From Micromonospora sp. HM5-17 (GTDB taxonomy: Bacteria; Actinomycetota; Actinomycetes; Mycobacteriales; Micromonosporaceae), in NCBI RefSeq assembly GCF_003762835.1, contig NZ_RJWA01000002.1, positions 124,001 to 188,000 on the forward strand: DNA of 64,000 nucleotides. Direction: 5' to 3'. Below are positions 36,920-46,838 of the stretch, piece by piece. Position 1 is the first letter of the stretch; each line of letters starts with the position of its first letter. The notes under the pieces are model-generated. The model saw nothing but the letters and a program-made list of their open reading frames with translations, was not told the DNA's origin and did not search any database. Both the position numbers and the translations under genes were made by a program.

Positions 36920-39900
36920 ATGCGTGGTACCGGTTTGCTGTCCCGACGGTGGCCTGGCCGACGCACCCCGACGAAACCGGGCCGACCTCGGTGGCGCCGG
37001 GCGCGTGCCGCGCTGGTGCTGTGCCTGTCCACGACGCTGGTCGCGACGAGCCTGCCCGCCGCCGCGTGGGCGGTGCCCGGCCCCGGGATGGGCCGCGAGG
37101 AGCTCCAGGTCGACCTGCCGGACATCCCGGAGAGCGCGCGGGTCAGGCAGAACGAGAGCGCCGAGACAAACCTGACCACCGCCGATCCGGTACCGGTGGT
37201 CCCGTACGAGCCGCAGGCGGTCACCCCGTGGCAGCAGGACAGCGGCGTCGTGGACCTGACCGGCATCGAGCCGGGCACCACCGTGCCGGTCGACGACCTG
37301 CCGGTCGCGCTCGGCGTCCCGGAGGGGGCCGACCCGGCCGACCTCGCCGGGATCTGGGCCGTCGATCTCGCCGCACCCGAGGCGTCCCAGGAAGCCGGCG
37401 TGGCCGGCCTGATCATGAAGATCACGCCGCCGGAGACCGCCGACCCGGCCGCCGAGGTCGCGCTCAGCGTCGACTACACGCCCTTCGCCGACCTGTACGG
37501 CCCGCAGGCCGCCGACCGCTTCGGCGTCATGCTGCTACCCCACTGCGTCTACGACGCCCCGAACAGCGACGACTGCGCCACCGACGACGGCACGGGGACG
37601 GCGTCCACCACACCCGGCACGGCCACCCCGCGGGCGGTGCCGAGCGAGGTGAGACTGGTACCTGCCGCGAAGGCGGCGGCCCGGGGCACGGACGACGAGG
37701 ACGAGCCGACCCGGCGGGTGGTCACCGGCCGCGTGCCGGTCGGCCCCCTGCTCGGCGTCCCGGCCGGTCCCGAGTCGGAGAGCGCCGGACGCGGCACGAG
37801 CGCCGCCGACGCGTCGACGTCGAGCGTGGTCGGTGTGCTGGACACCGGAGCCTCGGCGGGCGGCGACTTCACCGCGACCCCGCTGCTCTCCTCGGGTTCG
37901 TGGGCAGCGGGCTCCTCGTCCGGCGCGTTCACCTACTCGTACCAGGTCCAGGTGCCCGAGACCGCCGGCGGCCTCATGCCCAAGGTCGCCCTGTCGTACT
38001 CCTCGCAGTCGGTGGACGGCCGCACCTCCGCCACCAACAACCAGGCCTCCTGGATCGGCGACGGCTGGGACTACAACGCCGGTGCGATCACCCGCAGCTA
38101 CGCCAACTGCCGCCAGGACGCGAAGAAGTCGGGCGCCAACAACGCGAACCACAAGACCGCCGACCTGTGCTGGGGTTCCAACAACGCCACCCTGTCCCTC
38201 GGCGGGATGACGACCGAGCTGGTGTGGGACGAGGACCAGGGTGCCTGGTTCACCGCCAACGGCGACGGTTCCAAGGTCGAGTTGCGGAAGGACACCAGCC
38301 TGGCGAACGGTGACGCGGACGGCGAGTACTGGATCGTCACCACCCGGGACGGCACCCGCTACCACTTCGGCCGCAACCGCCTGCCCGGCTGGTCCGACCA
38401 CGGCAGCGCGGAGGACGACCCGGTCACCAACTCCGTGCTCACCGTGCCGGTGTACGGCAACCACCCCGGCGAGCCCTGCTACCAGGCGGGCAACTGGAGC
38501 GGCTCGGTCTGCACCCAGGCCTGGCGGTGGGGGCTCGACTACGTCGAGGACATCCACGGCAACGCCATGTCCCTGTGGTGGGCCAAGGAGACCAACTACT
38601 ACGCCCGGAACTTCAACTTCAAGAAGCCGGTGGCGTACGACCGCGGCGGCTACCTGACCCGCATCGACTACGGGCAGCGGCGCGACACCATCTTCTCGAC
38701 CCCACCGCTGGCCCGGATCTCCTTCACCGTCGCGGAACGCTGCTTCGCCGAGGGCTCCGTCACCTGCACCGAGGCCAACTTCACCAGCAAGGACCCGAGC
38801 AAGTACCGGATCTGGTACGACACCCCCGCCGACCTGCGGTGTTCCGCCAACGAGAAGTGCTGGAACGCGGGGCCGTCCTTCTTCTCCCGCAAGCGTCTGG
38901 ACAAGATCACCACGTACGCGCAGCGGCGCCCCGACACGACCGACCTGCAGGTCGTGGACGAGTACCAGCTCAAGCAGTCCTTCCCGGTCCTGCGGACCGG
39001 CCCCAACACCGCGCTCTGGCTGGAGTCGATCACCCGGACCGGGTACGGCCGCAGCGGCGCCACCGACGAGCGGATCACCCTCAACCCGGTACGGTTCGAG
39101 GCCAACGCCGAGGACATGCCGAACCGCGTCAAGCGGGACGACCGGCCCGGCTTCTCCCGGCTCCGCATCGCCCGGGTCATCAACGAGTACGGCGGCGAGA
39201 CGATCGTCACCTACAAGCAGCCCGAGGGTGACTGCGCCACCGGCACCGGCCTTCCCGGCAAGAACGACACGGCCGCGCTGAAGGCCAACAACCGGCTCTG
39301 CTACCCGGCCTTCTGGCACCCTGACCCGTCGGCCGAGGAAATCGACTGGTTCCAGAAGTACGTCGTCGAGAGCGTCGAGGAACTCCCCAACGTCGACGGT
39401 GCCTTCGCCACCGTCACCCGGTACGAGTACGCCAACCCGAGATGGCGCCTGGCCGAGCAGGAGTTCACCAAGAAGTCCACCCGCACGTACTCCCAGTTCG
39501 CCGGCTTCGCCCAGGTCACGGTGCTGACCGGTGCGGACAACCCCGAGATCGGCGCCCGGCGCACCAAGTCCGTCACCCGCTACTTCCAGGGCCTGGGCGA
39601 CGACGTGTCGGTCCGGGACATCACCGGCGCCGAGATCGCCAAGGACCGGGAGCCGTTCGCCGGCCGGATCGCCGAGGAGTTGACGTACGCCAGCGCCGAC
39701 GACGCCGACACCGAGTGGCTGACCCGTGCCGTCACGTACCCCGAGGCCCGGCAGCTCGCCAGCCGGACCCGCGACGACGGCCTCAGCCCGCTGCGCGCCT
39801 GGCGGGTCACCGAGGCCCGGCAGGTCGCCTACGCCCGCTCCTCCGGAACCGGCGACGACAACCGCACCCAGCGGGTCGTCGAGACGAGGACGACGTTCGA

Positions 39901-42900
39901 GACCACGCACGGCCTGCCGACCCACATCGAGTCCCTCGGCGACACCAGCCGCAGCGGCGACGAGTCCTGCACGTTCGTCGAGTACCACCACCAGCTCGAC
40001 AAGAACCTCGTCGGCCTGACCAAGCAGATCCGCACCAGCCCGACGACCTGCGACGCCGCCACCTTCGACGACCTGACGACGCTGATCTCCGCCGGCCGGG
40101 TCGCCTACGACGGTCAGGCGTACGGCGTCGGCCTCGGCAGCACGGCCCGCGGACTCGCCACCCAGACCTGGTCACTGAAGGGCGACGGCTCCGGATTCCA
40201 GTCCGACGGCACCACCGCCTTCGACGCCATCGGCCGCGTCGTCTCCCGCACCGACCCCGACGGCAAGACCTCCCGGATCACCTACACCCCGGCGGTCGGC
40301 CAGGCGTTCAGCGTGACCGAGGAGAACTCGCTCGGGCACCGGCAGGTCCAGGAGCTGGACCCCGGCCGGGCCGTCACGGTCAGGGTCACCGACCCCAACG
40401 GGCACGTCAGCGAGGCGAGGTACGACCCGCTGGGTCGGCTCGTCGAGGCGTGGGGACCGGGCCGCACCCCGTCGCCGGCGGCCGTCCCGGACTTCCGGGC
40501 CGAGTACGCGGTCCCGGCCGGCAAGCCTCCGTACATCACCACCTTCACCCGCGGGCACGACAACCGGATCCAGACCTCGGTCACGATCTACGACGGCCTG
40601 GGCCGGACGCGGCAGACCCAGGAAGAGGCGGTCGGCGGCGGCCGGCTGATCACCGACACGCTCTACAACACCTCCGGTGAGGTGTGGCAGAGCAACAACG
40701 CCTACCTCGCGGACGGCTCACCCGTCGGCACGCTGTTCACCCCGCTCGCGGACACGACCGTACCCAACGCCACCCGCTACACCTACGACGGCCTCGGCCG
40801 GGTGGTCGAGGAGATGCCCGTCCTCAACGGCGTCGACGCGCCGGAACGGGCCACCCGATACGAGTACGGCGCCGACTACTCCACCGTCATCAACCCGGTC
40901 GGCTCCGCCTCGTACCGGGTGTTCAGCGACGCGCTGGGCCGGACCACCCGGGTGGACACCTTCACGAATACCGCCCGCACCGAGTACACCTCGATGCGGT
41001 ACGAGTACGACTCGCGTGGCCAGCTCGTGAAGGCCACCCACTCCGCCGACCCGACCCACCCGTGGACCTGGTCGTACGACCAGCGGGGCCGGCTGGTGAC
41101 CGCCACCGACCCGGACACCGGCACCTCGCGGTTCACCTACGACCACCGGGACCGGCAGCTCACCGCCACCAACGCGCGCAATGTCACCGTCTGGAACGGC
41201 TACGACGAGCTGTCCCGCCCGACACAGCAGCGGCTGGGTGACAGTGGCGGAACCCTGCTGGCCGAGTACACCTACGACACCGCGCCGGGCGGCAAGGGCC
41301 TGCCGGCCGCCGCGACCCGCTACACCGACGGCCTGCCGTACACGCAGACGATCGGTGGCTACACCAACGACTACCAGCCGACCTCGACCACACTGACGCT
41401 GCCCGAGACGGTCGCCGGGACGTGGGGGCTGCGGACCTCGTACACCTACGAGTACACGTACACCGACACCGGGCTGGCGGAGTCGATGACCCTGCCCGCG
41501 GTCGGCAACCTGCCGGCCGAGAAGATCCTGGTCCGCTACACCAAGGACGGCCTGCCGCTGTCGGTGTCGGGCAGGGACTGGTACGGCTCCGAGACGGTGT
41601 ACTCGCCGTACGGGCAGGTGCTGCGCTCGACGCTGGGCGCGCAGCCGTACCGGGTGTGGACGATGGCGTCGTACGACGACGCCAGTGGGGCGCTGACGGA
41701 TCAGCGCGTCTACCGGGAGCAGACCGGTGACACCACGATCATCGGCGGCAACCTGGTTTCGCACCGCTCCTACTCGTACGACGCGGCCGGCAACGTCACC
41801 GCCATCCGGGAGCGGTCGACGGGAATCGCCGAGCGGCAGTGCTTCACCTATGACGCGCTCGGCCAGCTGCGGAAGGCGTGGACGTCCGCCGACCAGGAGT
41901 CCTGCGCCGACGGTCCGGTTGGGTCGGATGGTGCCCTGAACGTGACGGCGGGGCCGGACGGTGCCGGCTACTGGCAGGAGTACGAGTACGACCTGCTCGG
42001 CAACCGCACCAGGCTGGTGGAGAAGGACCTGACCGGTGACACCGGCAAGGACGCCGTCACCACCTACGGCTACGGCAGGGCCGACGGCAGTCAGCCGCGG
42101 ACGCTGACGACGGTGACCAGGAAGTACCGCACGCCAGAGGGCGCGGAGGTCACCGCCGTGGCGGAGCGGTTGTACGAGCTGACCGGCGAGACCAGGTCGG
42201 TGACGTCGGTGCAGAGCGGTGACCAGCAGGTGTTGTCCTGGACCTACGACGGCCAGGTCGAGCGGATCACCGGCCAGGGCGGCAAGGGCCGCACCGCCTA
42301 CGTTGGCCTGGCCAACAAGTGCCTGGACCTCAGCTCCGGTGCGGCGACACCGGGCCAGCAGGTGCAGCTGTACTCGTGCAACGGGTCCGTCGCGCAGCGG
42401 TGGACGTTCACCCCGCAACCGGGTCAGGCTGACGCCAACGTCGGCACCCTGGCCGCGTACGAAAACTGGTGTGTGCAGCCGGCCGGGAACACGGCCGGGT
42501 CGGCGGTGCAGATCCAGAAGTGTGACGGGTCGGCCGCGCAGCGGCTGCAACGGTCCTCGACCGGTCAGCTCACCCACGTCGCCTCCGGCCTGTGTCTGAC
42601 GGTGAAGGACGCGGCCACGGCCGACTCCACCCCGATCGTGTTGGCCGGCTGCGACAACGCCGCGACCGCCCAGCGGTGGGAGCCGCAGGACGAGACGCGG
42701 CACATCTACGGCCCCGATGGCGCCCGGCTGCTGACCGTCCAGGCTCGGCAGGCGACCCTGTACCTGGGTGAGTCCCGGGTCACCGTCCAGCAGGGTGGGG
42801 TGCTGGTCGACTGCCAGCGCTACTACCCGGTCCCGGGTGGCACCGTGTTGCGGTTCGCGTTCGGCGCCGGAGCCGTGAACCTGGTGGCTCTCGCCGGGGA

Positions 42901-44788
42901 TCATCAGGGCAGCCCGTACGCCGAGGTCGCCCTCTACGGCGGGATGCAGCCGCGGATCCGTAAGCAGGATCCGTTCGGCAACCCACGCGGTGAGGCGCGT
43001 CTGGGTCAGAACATGCGCACCCACACCGGGTTCCTCGGCGCGATGCGGGACGACGCCTCCGGCTACATCCCGTTGGGGGTACGCCTGTACGACCCGTCCG
43101 TGGGCCGGTTCCTGTCCGCCGACCCGGTCCTGGACCTGACCGACCCGCAGCAGAACAACGGCTACACCTACGCCCACAACAACCCGGTCACCCTGGCCGA
43201 TCCGTCCGGCCTGTCCGTGACGTTGACCGCCTCCGAGTACGCCGCCGCCCTGGCCGGAGCCGGTCTGACCGCCGCGCAGGTCGCCCAGGCCCAGGCCGAC
43301 GCGAACCGGTCCCTGGTGTCGATCATCCTCGACACCGCCTGGTACCTGCTCAAAGAGTTCATCGGCATCAACGATGCGATCAACTGTTTCGGTGGTGACC
43401 TGTGGGCCTGCGCCAGCCTGATCATCGGCGCGATCCCCTGGGGCAAGATCACCAAGATCCGGTCGGTGAAACGGGCCATCGACCGCACCATCGCCGCCGT
43501 CCAGGCCTGGCGGGCCGCCAAACGCGCCGCCGAGACGGTGCTGGCCGCCGCCCGCGCCGCCGAGCAGGCCGCCCTCAACGCCAAGAAACTCGCCATCGAG
43601 CGTGCCAAACGCGCCGCCCAGGCCGCGAGGAAGAAGGCCGCCGACGCGGCCAACACCACCAGCAACAAGGCGGTCAACACCACCAAGAAGACCGGCAACC
43701 CCGCCCAGAAGGACGCCCAGGCCAACGCCAACCCGAAAGGATCCACCGCCGCCAACAGCGGCAACGGCAGCAAATCCAGCAGCGGCGGCTCCAAACCCGG
43801 CGGCACCACCGGCGGCACCAGCCGCAACAACGCCGGCACCACCGGCAGCAGCGGCGCCGGCAAAACCAACGACGGCGCCGGCAACACCGGAGACAGCTGC
43901 CCGCTCAGGAACAGCTTCACCCCCGGCACCCCCGTCCTCATGGCCGACGGCTCCACCAAGCCGATCGAGGACGTCAAACCCGGTGACAAGGTCGTCGCCA
44001 CCGACCCCGAGACCGGGGACACCGAGGTGGAGACGGTCACCGCGGTCATCAAGGGTGACGGTGTCAAACACCTGGTGACGGTCGTCATCGACACCGACGG
44101 ACCGCACGGTTCGGAGACGGCCGAGGTGACCGCCACCGACGGCCACCCCTTCTGGGTACCCAAACTCCACGAGTGGATCGACGCCACCAACCTACAACCC
44201 GGCCAATGGCTCCAAACCAGCGCCGGCACCCACGTCCAGATCACCGCCATCCAACACTGGACGACCTCCCGGGCCACCGTCCACAACCTCACCACCACCA
44301 ACACCCACACGTACTACGTTCTAGCGGGTAGGACGCCAATCCTCGCGCATAACTGTGGTGGTGATAGTGGCAGCGGTTCTGCGGGCTCTGGCTCAAATGA
44401 CGAAATCGATCATGTTGCACTCGGTCGGTATGACAAGAGTAGTGGAATCGGTAACGGTGGACTGGGTGCCTTCGCGGCCAAGGTGGGTGCGCGGAGAATT
44501 AGTGGTACGCCGGATTATCCCTGGGAGGAACAAGTGAAGGACGCCGTTGCTGGTGTGGTTTCGGGAACGACAAGGATCTCCTTCATGCTGGACGGTTTGC
44601 CTGGTGCTGGTGGTGGTGTTGAATCGGCCGTTAGATCCGCCAAAACCGCGTTTGAACGGTACGGGCGCGCAGGTATCATGCATACCCAATGGGAGTTGCT
44701 GCAGGTGGCCGATGCCGGCTTGCTTGAGAAGGTCGAATTCTATCGGTGGAACCGAAGAGTAAATGACTGGGTGCGAGTGGGGGTTTGA
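36920..44788 (+). CDS. Secreted Rhs/YD-repeat polymorphic toxin with lectin, Hint and C-terminal toxin tip
   Basis: 2622 residues from ATG 36920. Order: basic head and signal peptide (to about 52); SpvB-like start (FTYSYQVQVPETAGGLMPKV, about 335); YD/Rhs repeats (about 1030-1775, e.g. YDGLGRVVEE, YDALGQLRKAW); a ricin-B lectin domain (about 1795-1923, with QRW motifs); Rhs core end (GVRLYDPSVGRFLSADP, near 2060-2095); an Ala/Lys coiled linker (about 2190-2270) and Gly/Ser linker; a Hint autoprocessing domain from Cys2327 to Asn2478 (ends LAHN before Cys2479); and a 144-residue tip. The tip has pattern HVALGRYD, GLGAFAAKVGARR, ISFMLDG, TQWEL and FYRWNRR, which I associate with toxin ends of actinobacterial Rhs proteins but cannot name safely. 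The tip is clearly lower in GC than the body, a sign of module exchange. Its stop overlaps the next gene. Confidence 0.93.
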   Translation: MRGTGLLSRRWPGRRTPTKPGRPRWRRARAALVLCLSTTLVATSLPAAAWAVPGPGMGREELQVDLPDIPESARVRQNESAETNLTTADPVPVVPYEPQAVTPWQQDSGVVDLTGIEPGTTVPVDDLPVALGVPEGADPADLAGIWAVDLAAPEASQEAGVAGLIMKITPPETADPAAEVALSVDYTPFADLYGPQAADRFGVMLLPHCVYDAPNSDDCATDDGTGTASTTPGTATPRAVPSEVRLVPAAKAAARGTDDEDEPTRRVVTGRVPVGPLLGVPAGPESESAGRGTSAADASTSSVVGVLDTGASAGGDFTATPLLSSGSWAAGSSSGAFTYSYQVQVPETAGGLMPKVALSYSSQSVDGRTSATNNQASWIGDGWDYNAGAITRSYANCRQDAKKSGANNANHKTADLCWGSNNATLSLGGMTTELVWDEDQGAWFTANGDGSKVELRKDTSLANGDADGEYWIVTTRDGTRYHFGRNRLPGWSDHGSAEDDPVTNSVLTVPVYGNHPGEPCYQAGNWSGSVCTQAWRWGLDYVEDIHGNAMSLWWAKETNYYARNFNFKKPVAYDRGGYLTRIDYGQRRDTIFSTPPLARISFTVAERCFAEGSVTCTEANFTSKDPSKYRIWYDTPADLRCSANEKCWNAGPSFFSRKRLDKITTYAQRRPDTTDLQVVDEYQLKQSFPVLRTGPNTALWLESITRTGYGRSGATDERITLNPVRFEANAEDMPNRVKRDDRPGFSRLRIARVINEYGGETIVTYKQPEGDCATGTGLPGKNDTAALKANNRLCYPAFWHPDPSAEEIDWFQKYVVESVEELPNVDGAFATVTRYEYANPRWRLAEQEFTKKSTRTYSQFAGFAQVTVLTGADNPEIGARRTKSVTRYFQGLGDDVSVRDITGAEIAKDREPFAGRIAEELTYASADDADTEWLTRAVTYPEARQLASRTRDDGLSPLRAWRVTEARQVAYARSSGTGDDNRTQRVVETRTTFETTHGLPTHIESLGDTSRSGDESCTFVEYHHQLDKNLVGLTKQIRTSPTTCDAATFDDLTTLISAGRVAYDGQAYGVGLGSTARGLATQTWSLKGDGSGFQSDGTTAFDAIGRVVSRTDPDGKTSRITYTPAVGQAFSVTEENSLGHRQVQELDPGRAVTVRVTDPNGHVSEARYDPLGRLVEAWGPGRTPSPAAVPDFRAEYAVPAGKPPYITTFTRGHDNRIQTSVTIYDGLGRTRQTQEEAVGGGRLITDTLYNTSGEVWQSNNAYLADGSPVGTLFTPLADTTVPNATRYTYDGLGRVVEEMPVLNGVDAPERATRYEYGADYSTVINPVGSASYRVFSDALGRTTRVDTFTNTARTEYTSMRYEYDSRGQLVKATHSADPTHPWTWSYDQRGRLVTATDPDTGTSRFTYDHRDRQLTATNARNVTVWNGYDELSRPTQQRLGDSGGTLLAEYTYDTAPGGKGLPAAATRYTDGLPYTQTIGGYTNDYQPTSTTLTLPETVAGTWGLRTSYTYEYTYTDTGLAESMTLPAVGNLPAEKILVRYTKDGLPLSVSGRDWYGSETVYSPYGQVLRSTLGAQPYRVWTMASYDDASGALTDQRVYREQTGDTTIIGGNLVSHRSYSYDAAGNVTAIRERSTGIAERQCFTYDALGQLRKAWTSADQESCADGPVGSDGALNVTAGPDGAGYWQEYEYDLLGNRTRLVEKDLTGDTGKDAVTTYGYGRADGSQPRTLTTVTRKYRTPEGAEVTAVAERLYELTGETRSVTSVQSGDQQVLSWTYDGQVERITGQGGKGRTAYVGLANKCLDLSSGAATPGQQVQLYSCNGSVAQRWTFTPQPGQADANVGTLAAYENWCVQPAGNTAGSAVQIQKCDGSAAQRLQRSSTGQLTHVASGLCLTVKDAATADSTPIVLAGCDNAATAQRWEPQDETRHIYGPDGARLLTVQARQATLYLGESRVTVQQGGVLVDCQRYYPVPGGTVLRFAFGAGAVNLVALAGDHQGSPYAEVALYGGMQPRIRKQDPFGNPRGEARLGQNMRTHTGFLGAMRDDASGYIPLGVRLYDPSVGRFLSADPVLDLTDPQQNNGYTYAHNNPVTLADPSGLSVTLTASEYAAALAGAGLTAAQVAQAQADANRSLVSIILDTAWYLLKEFIGINDAINCFGGDLWACASLIIGAIPWGKITKIRSVKRAIDRTIAAVQAWRAAKRAAETVLAAARAAEQAALNAKKLAIERAKRAAQAARKKAADAANTTSNKAVNTTKKTGNPAQKDAQANANPKGSTAANSGNGSKSSSGGSKPGGTTGGTSRNNAGTTGSSGAGKTNDGAGNTGDSCPLRNSFTPGTPVLMADGSTKPIEDVKPGDKVVATDPETGDTEVETVTAVIKGDGVKHLVTVVIDTDGPHGSETAEVTATDGHPFWVPKLHEWIDATNLQPGQWLQTSAGTHVQITAIQHWTTSRATVHNLTTTNTHTYYVLAGRTPILAHNCGGDSGSGSAGSGSNDEIDHVALGRYDKSSGIGNGGLGAFAAKVGARRISGTPDYPWEEQVKDAVAGVVSGTTRISFMLDGLPGAGGGVESAVRSAKTAFERYGRAGIMHTQWELLQVADAGLLEKVEFYRWNRRVNDWVRVGV
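43271..43905 (+). repeat. Rhs linker repeat, copy A (in the intact toxin gene)
   Basis: Direct repeat with copy B at 54049-54695, about 10.8 kb away. The stretch from 43379 to about 43706 reads identical in both by eye; only a few substitutions precede it, and the Gly/Ser linker after it differs by a net 12 bases and some substitutions. It covers the coiled linker up to the first residues of the Hint domain. Confidence 0.9.
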
Positions 44789-45216
44789 TGTATAATTATC
44801 GACCTGCGGTTACTCCTCTTGAGCTCGATTTCATGGTTCGTCTCTGGGCCTACGAGCCTGGACACTCTAAGCTGTTACTGCGCGGATTCTCGCACCCCGA
44901 GGCGGTCGAGAGGCAGAGGATCGTTGACGTGATGTTTCATAGTGTGTCGAGGATGAAGTTAGACTCGGCCTACCACAAATTTTCTGTCAGGCTCGGGTCG
45001 GCGTCGGAAAACGGTCCGGGTAATAATGAAGTTGGCCCTTTGGCTCCCGATGACAAAGTGTACTTGATTAATCCGGAGTCGGGAAGTTGGTTTGTGGTGG
45101 CAGAGCGGATGGATTGGGCTTTTCTGAAGATTTCTGGACACGAAGAGAGCCCCCTTATTACCGAGGATGCGAGTGCGCTTAGGCGGCTCGCGGTGGGTGA
45201 CGTTTATTGGCTGTAG
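44788..45216 (+). CDS. Candidate immunity protein to the Rhs tip
   Basis: 142 residues, no recognised family. The ATG at 44788 shares its A with the Rhs stop TGA, so the two are tightly coupled, the usual place for the cognate immunity gene. Base composition is as low in GC as the toxin tip and unlike the chromosome, indicating they travelled together. No signal peptide or membrane segment, as expected for a cytoplasmic toxin inhibitor. Function is inferred from position only. Confidence 0.7.
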   Translation: MYNYRPAVTPLELDFMVRLWAYEPGHSKLLLRGFSHPEAVERQRIVDVMFHSVSRMKLDSAYHKFSVRLGSASENGPGNNEVGPLAPDDKVYLINPESGSWFVVAERMDWAFLKISGHEESPLITEDASALRRLAVGDVYWL

Positions 45217-45256
45217 ATATGGTGAGAGGGCGTCTGATTCATGTGGTTGTAGCTAA

Positions 45257-46144
45257 GAGCTCCTAACACGATCTTGGGTTTGTTTGCTTGGTCAGGCGTC
45301 GCCAGCGGATGAGGGCGCAGCCGAGACTGACCAACGCCTCGTGGAGGTCGAGGTGGCGTTCCCATCGGATGGCCAGGCGGCGGATCTGGTGGGGCAGGGC
45401 GATGCTCTGTTCCACGACGTAGCGCAGCCTGCCCCGGGCCCTTGATGTGCTTCCGTCCCCGCTGGGGGATGATCGGCTCGGTCCGCCGCTGCCGGCAGGC
45501 GGTGCGGAACCTGGCGCTGTCGTAGCCCGTGTCCGCCAACAACACGGAGAACCGTCGGTGGGTCCGGCCCCGTCGTCCGGCGATGGGTGGTACCGCGTCG
45601 ACCAGGTCGACGGCTCTGCTGATGTCCGGCACGGTGCCACCGGTGGTCAACACGGCAAGAGGTGTTCCCGCACCGTCGGTGATCACGTGATGCTTGCTGC
45701 CGGGCCTGCCCCGGATCGGCCGGGGACGGGCCGGTTCCCTCGCCCCTTTCTTCGCGGGGATGTGTCCGCCGTCGACGATCGCGCGTGACCAGTCGATCCG
45801 ACCCGCCGCGTTCACCTCGGCCAGCAGCAGGCGGTGTAGCCGGTCGAACACCCCGGCGTCGGTCCAGCGGCGTCGCCTGCGCCAGCAGGTCATCCCGGAC
45901 CCGTAGCCCAAGCTCGCGGGGAAGGTCCTCCCAGCCGATCCCGGTGTACAGCACGAACAGGATGCCCTGCGGACAGAGCCGGTCCGGTACCGGACGTGGT
46001 CCGGGTGATCTGGCGGGCCACGGCGGAAGCAGCGGCTCGACCAACGCCCACAACCCGTCATCGATCTCCCACGGCCTACCCACACCCGGGTGAACGATCC
46101 TCACCCCACCCAGACCACACCAACCAAGATCGCGTTAGGAGCTC
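45257..46144 (-). mobile_element. IS5-family-like insertion sequence, 888 bp
   Basis: Bounded by 21-bp terminal inverted repeats with one mismatch: the left starts GAGCTCCTAAC (45257-45277), the right is its complement (46124-46144). The flanking bases are CTAA and TTAA, so the target duplication is unclear (TAA would fit). It carries one transposase, frame-disrupted, on the minus strand. It lies between the Rhs immunity gene and a deaminase-like remnant. Confidence 0.85.
45263..46104 (-). pseudogene. IS5-type DDE transposase, two frame changes
   Basis: N-terminal part in one frame from 46104 (RPWEIDDGLWALVEPLLPPW ... YTGIGWEDLPRELG), then a second frame from about 45900 (AGVFDRLHRLLLAEVNAAGR, AIVDGGHIPAKKGA, LLADTGYDSARFR: DDE-type aspartates), then a third frame from about 45435 (YVVEQSIALPHQIRRLAIRW, LVSLGCALIRWRRL). 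The first shift may be the programmed frameshift of the IS427/ISL2-like groups. The second sits in GGGCCCGGGGC and is explained by one extra base, so this copy is probably inactive unless the base is a sequencing error. Confidence 0.8.
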
Positions 46145-46359
46145 TTAAGGATTCGGGCCACCATGGCGGATGTGCAGAGGTCATGTGTCTAATTCAGGCA
46201 GAGGCTGCTGAAGGTGCTGCCGGAATTGTAGGTGGATCGATGAGGGCTGTACGAGTGCGCGGTCTCAACTCACAAGGCAGTGCACACGGCACTCCCATCA
46301 GCCCCTGCCCGAATGCGTGTCAACCTCTACTGAATATTCTAAGGATTAGGGCAGAGTAA
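46145..46359 (+). pseudogene. 5'-truncated YwqJ-like deaminase toxin tip
   Basis: Immediately after the IS right end an open frame encodes HHGGCAEVMCLIQAEAAEG and later GTPISPCPNACQPLLNIL. This matches the cytidine-deaminase-fold signature C-A-E ... P-C-x-x-C, as in YwqJ-related polymorphic toxin deaminases. The N-terminal part and any linker to an Rhs protein are missing, so it is a remnant. It ends 13 bases before a candidate immunity gene. Confidence 0.65.
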
Positions 46360-46371
46360 GGTCCTGCTAGT

Positions 46372-46818
46372 TTGGGATGGGTCGGCGGGCTGGCGCTGTC
46401 GGTGTCGCCCGCCGACCTCGTCCTGGCCCGGTCTACCTGGACTGGGACCAAGCTTTCGATGCTCGAAGGGTGGGAGACCATGGGTGTAGTCGGTCTGCCC
46501 TCGTGGCTACCGGATTGGGCGGGGGCCGAGGCGGAATCGCGGAGTTTGGATGTTTCGGCGCTTCGCCTGCGCGCGCAAGAACTTGTAGACTTGGTCTTGA
46601 CCGAAGACACAGAATATCTCGACGCTTTGCCAGCGAGTATCGAATCGGCCATCGTCACGCCCCTGGGCGTTCTGTCTGATTCGCTTGACGAAGGGACCGA
46701 TGTCGAGGTAATTGTGGCGTCGCGATTGGTGCGGCGGGCAATTGACCCTTTCTTGAAAGAAGCTCCCGAGGAACTGCGTCGTTTAATTGGCTATCTGCCG
46801 TTCCCTGTAGGTCAATGA
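46372..46818 (+). CDS. Hypothetical protein, candidate immunity to the deaminase-like tip
   Basis: 148 residues from TTG 46372, or 119 from ATG 46459; no recognised family. The second half is acidic and helical-looking (LRAQELVDLVL, LFVDSDEGT-like LSDSLDEGTDVEVIV). It follows the deaminase remnant by 13 bases, the position of an immunity gene. The first 30 residues may not be native coding sequence, given the proximity of rearrangement. Confidence 0.5.
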   Translation: MGWVGGLALSVSPADLVLARSTWTGTKLSMLEGWETMGVVGLPSWLPDWAGAEAESRSLDVSALRLRAQELVDLVLTEDTEYLDALPASIESAIVTPLGVLSDSLDEGTDVEVIVASRLVRRAIDPFLKEAPEELRRLIGYLPFPVGQ

Positions 46819-46838
46819 TCGGGTTAGTTGGAATCGAT

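Noticed and set aside
37535-39991. 818-codon minus-strand open frame
   Set aside because: Same reason: antisense of the Rhs N-terminal region, no recognisable domain.
40718-44170. 1150-codon minus-strand open frame opposite the Rhs gene
   Set aside because: Composition (Gly/Val/Arg repeats) is that of a high-GC antisense shadow; the plus-strand Rhs domains are unambiguous.
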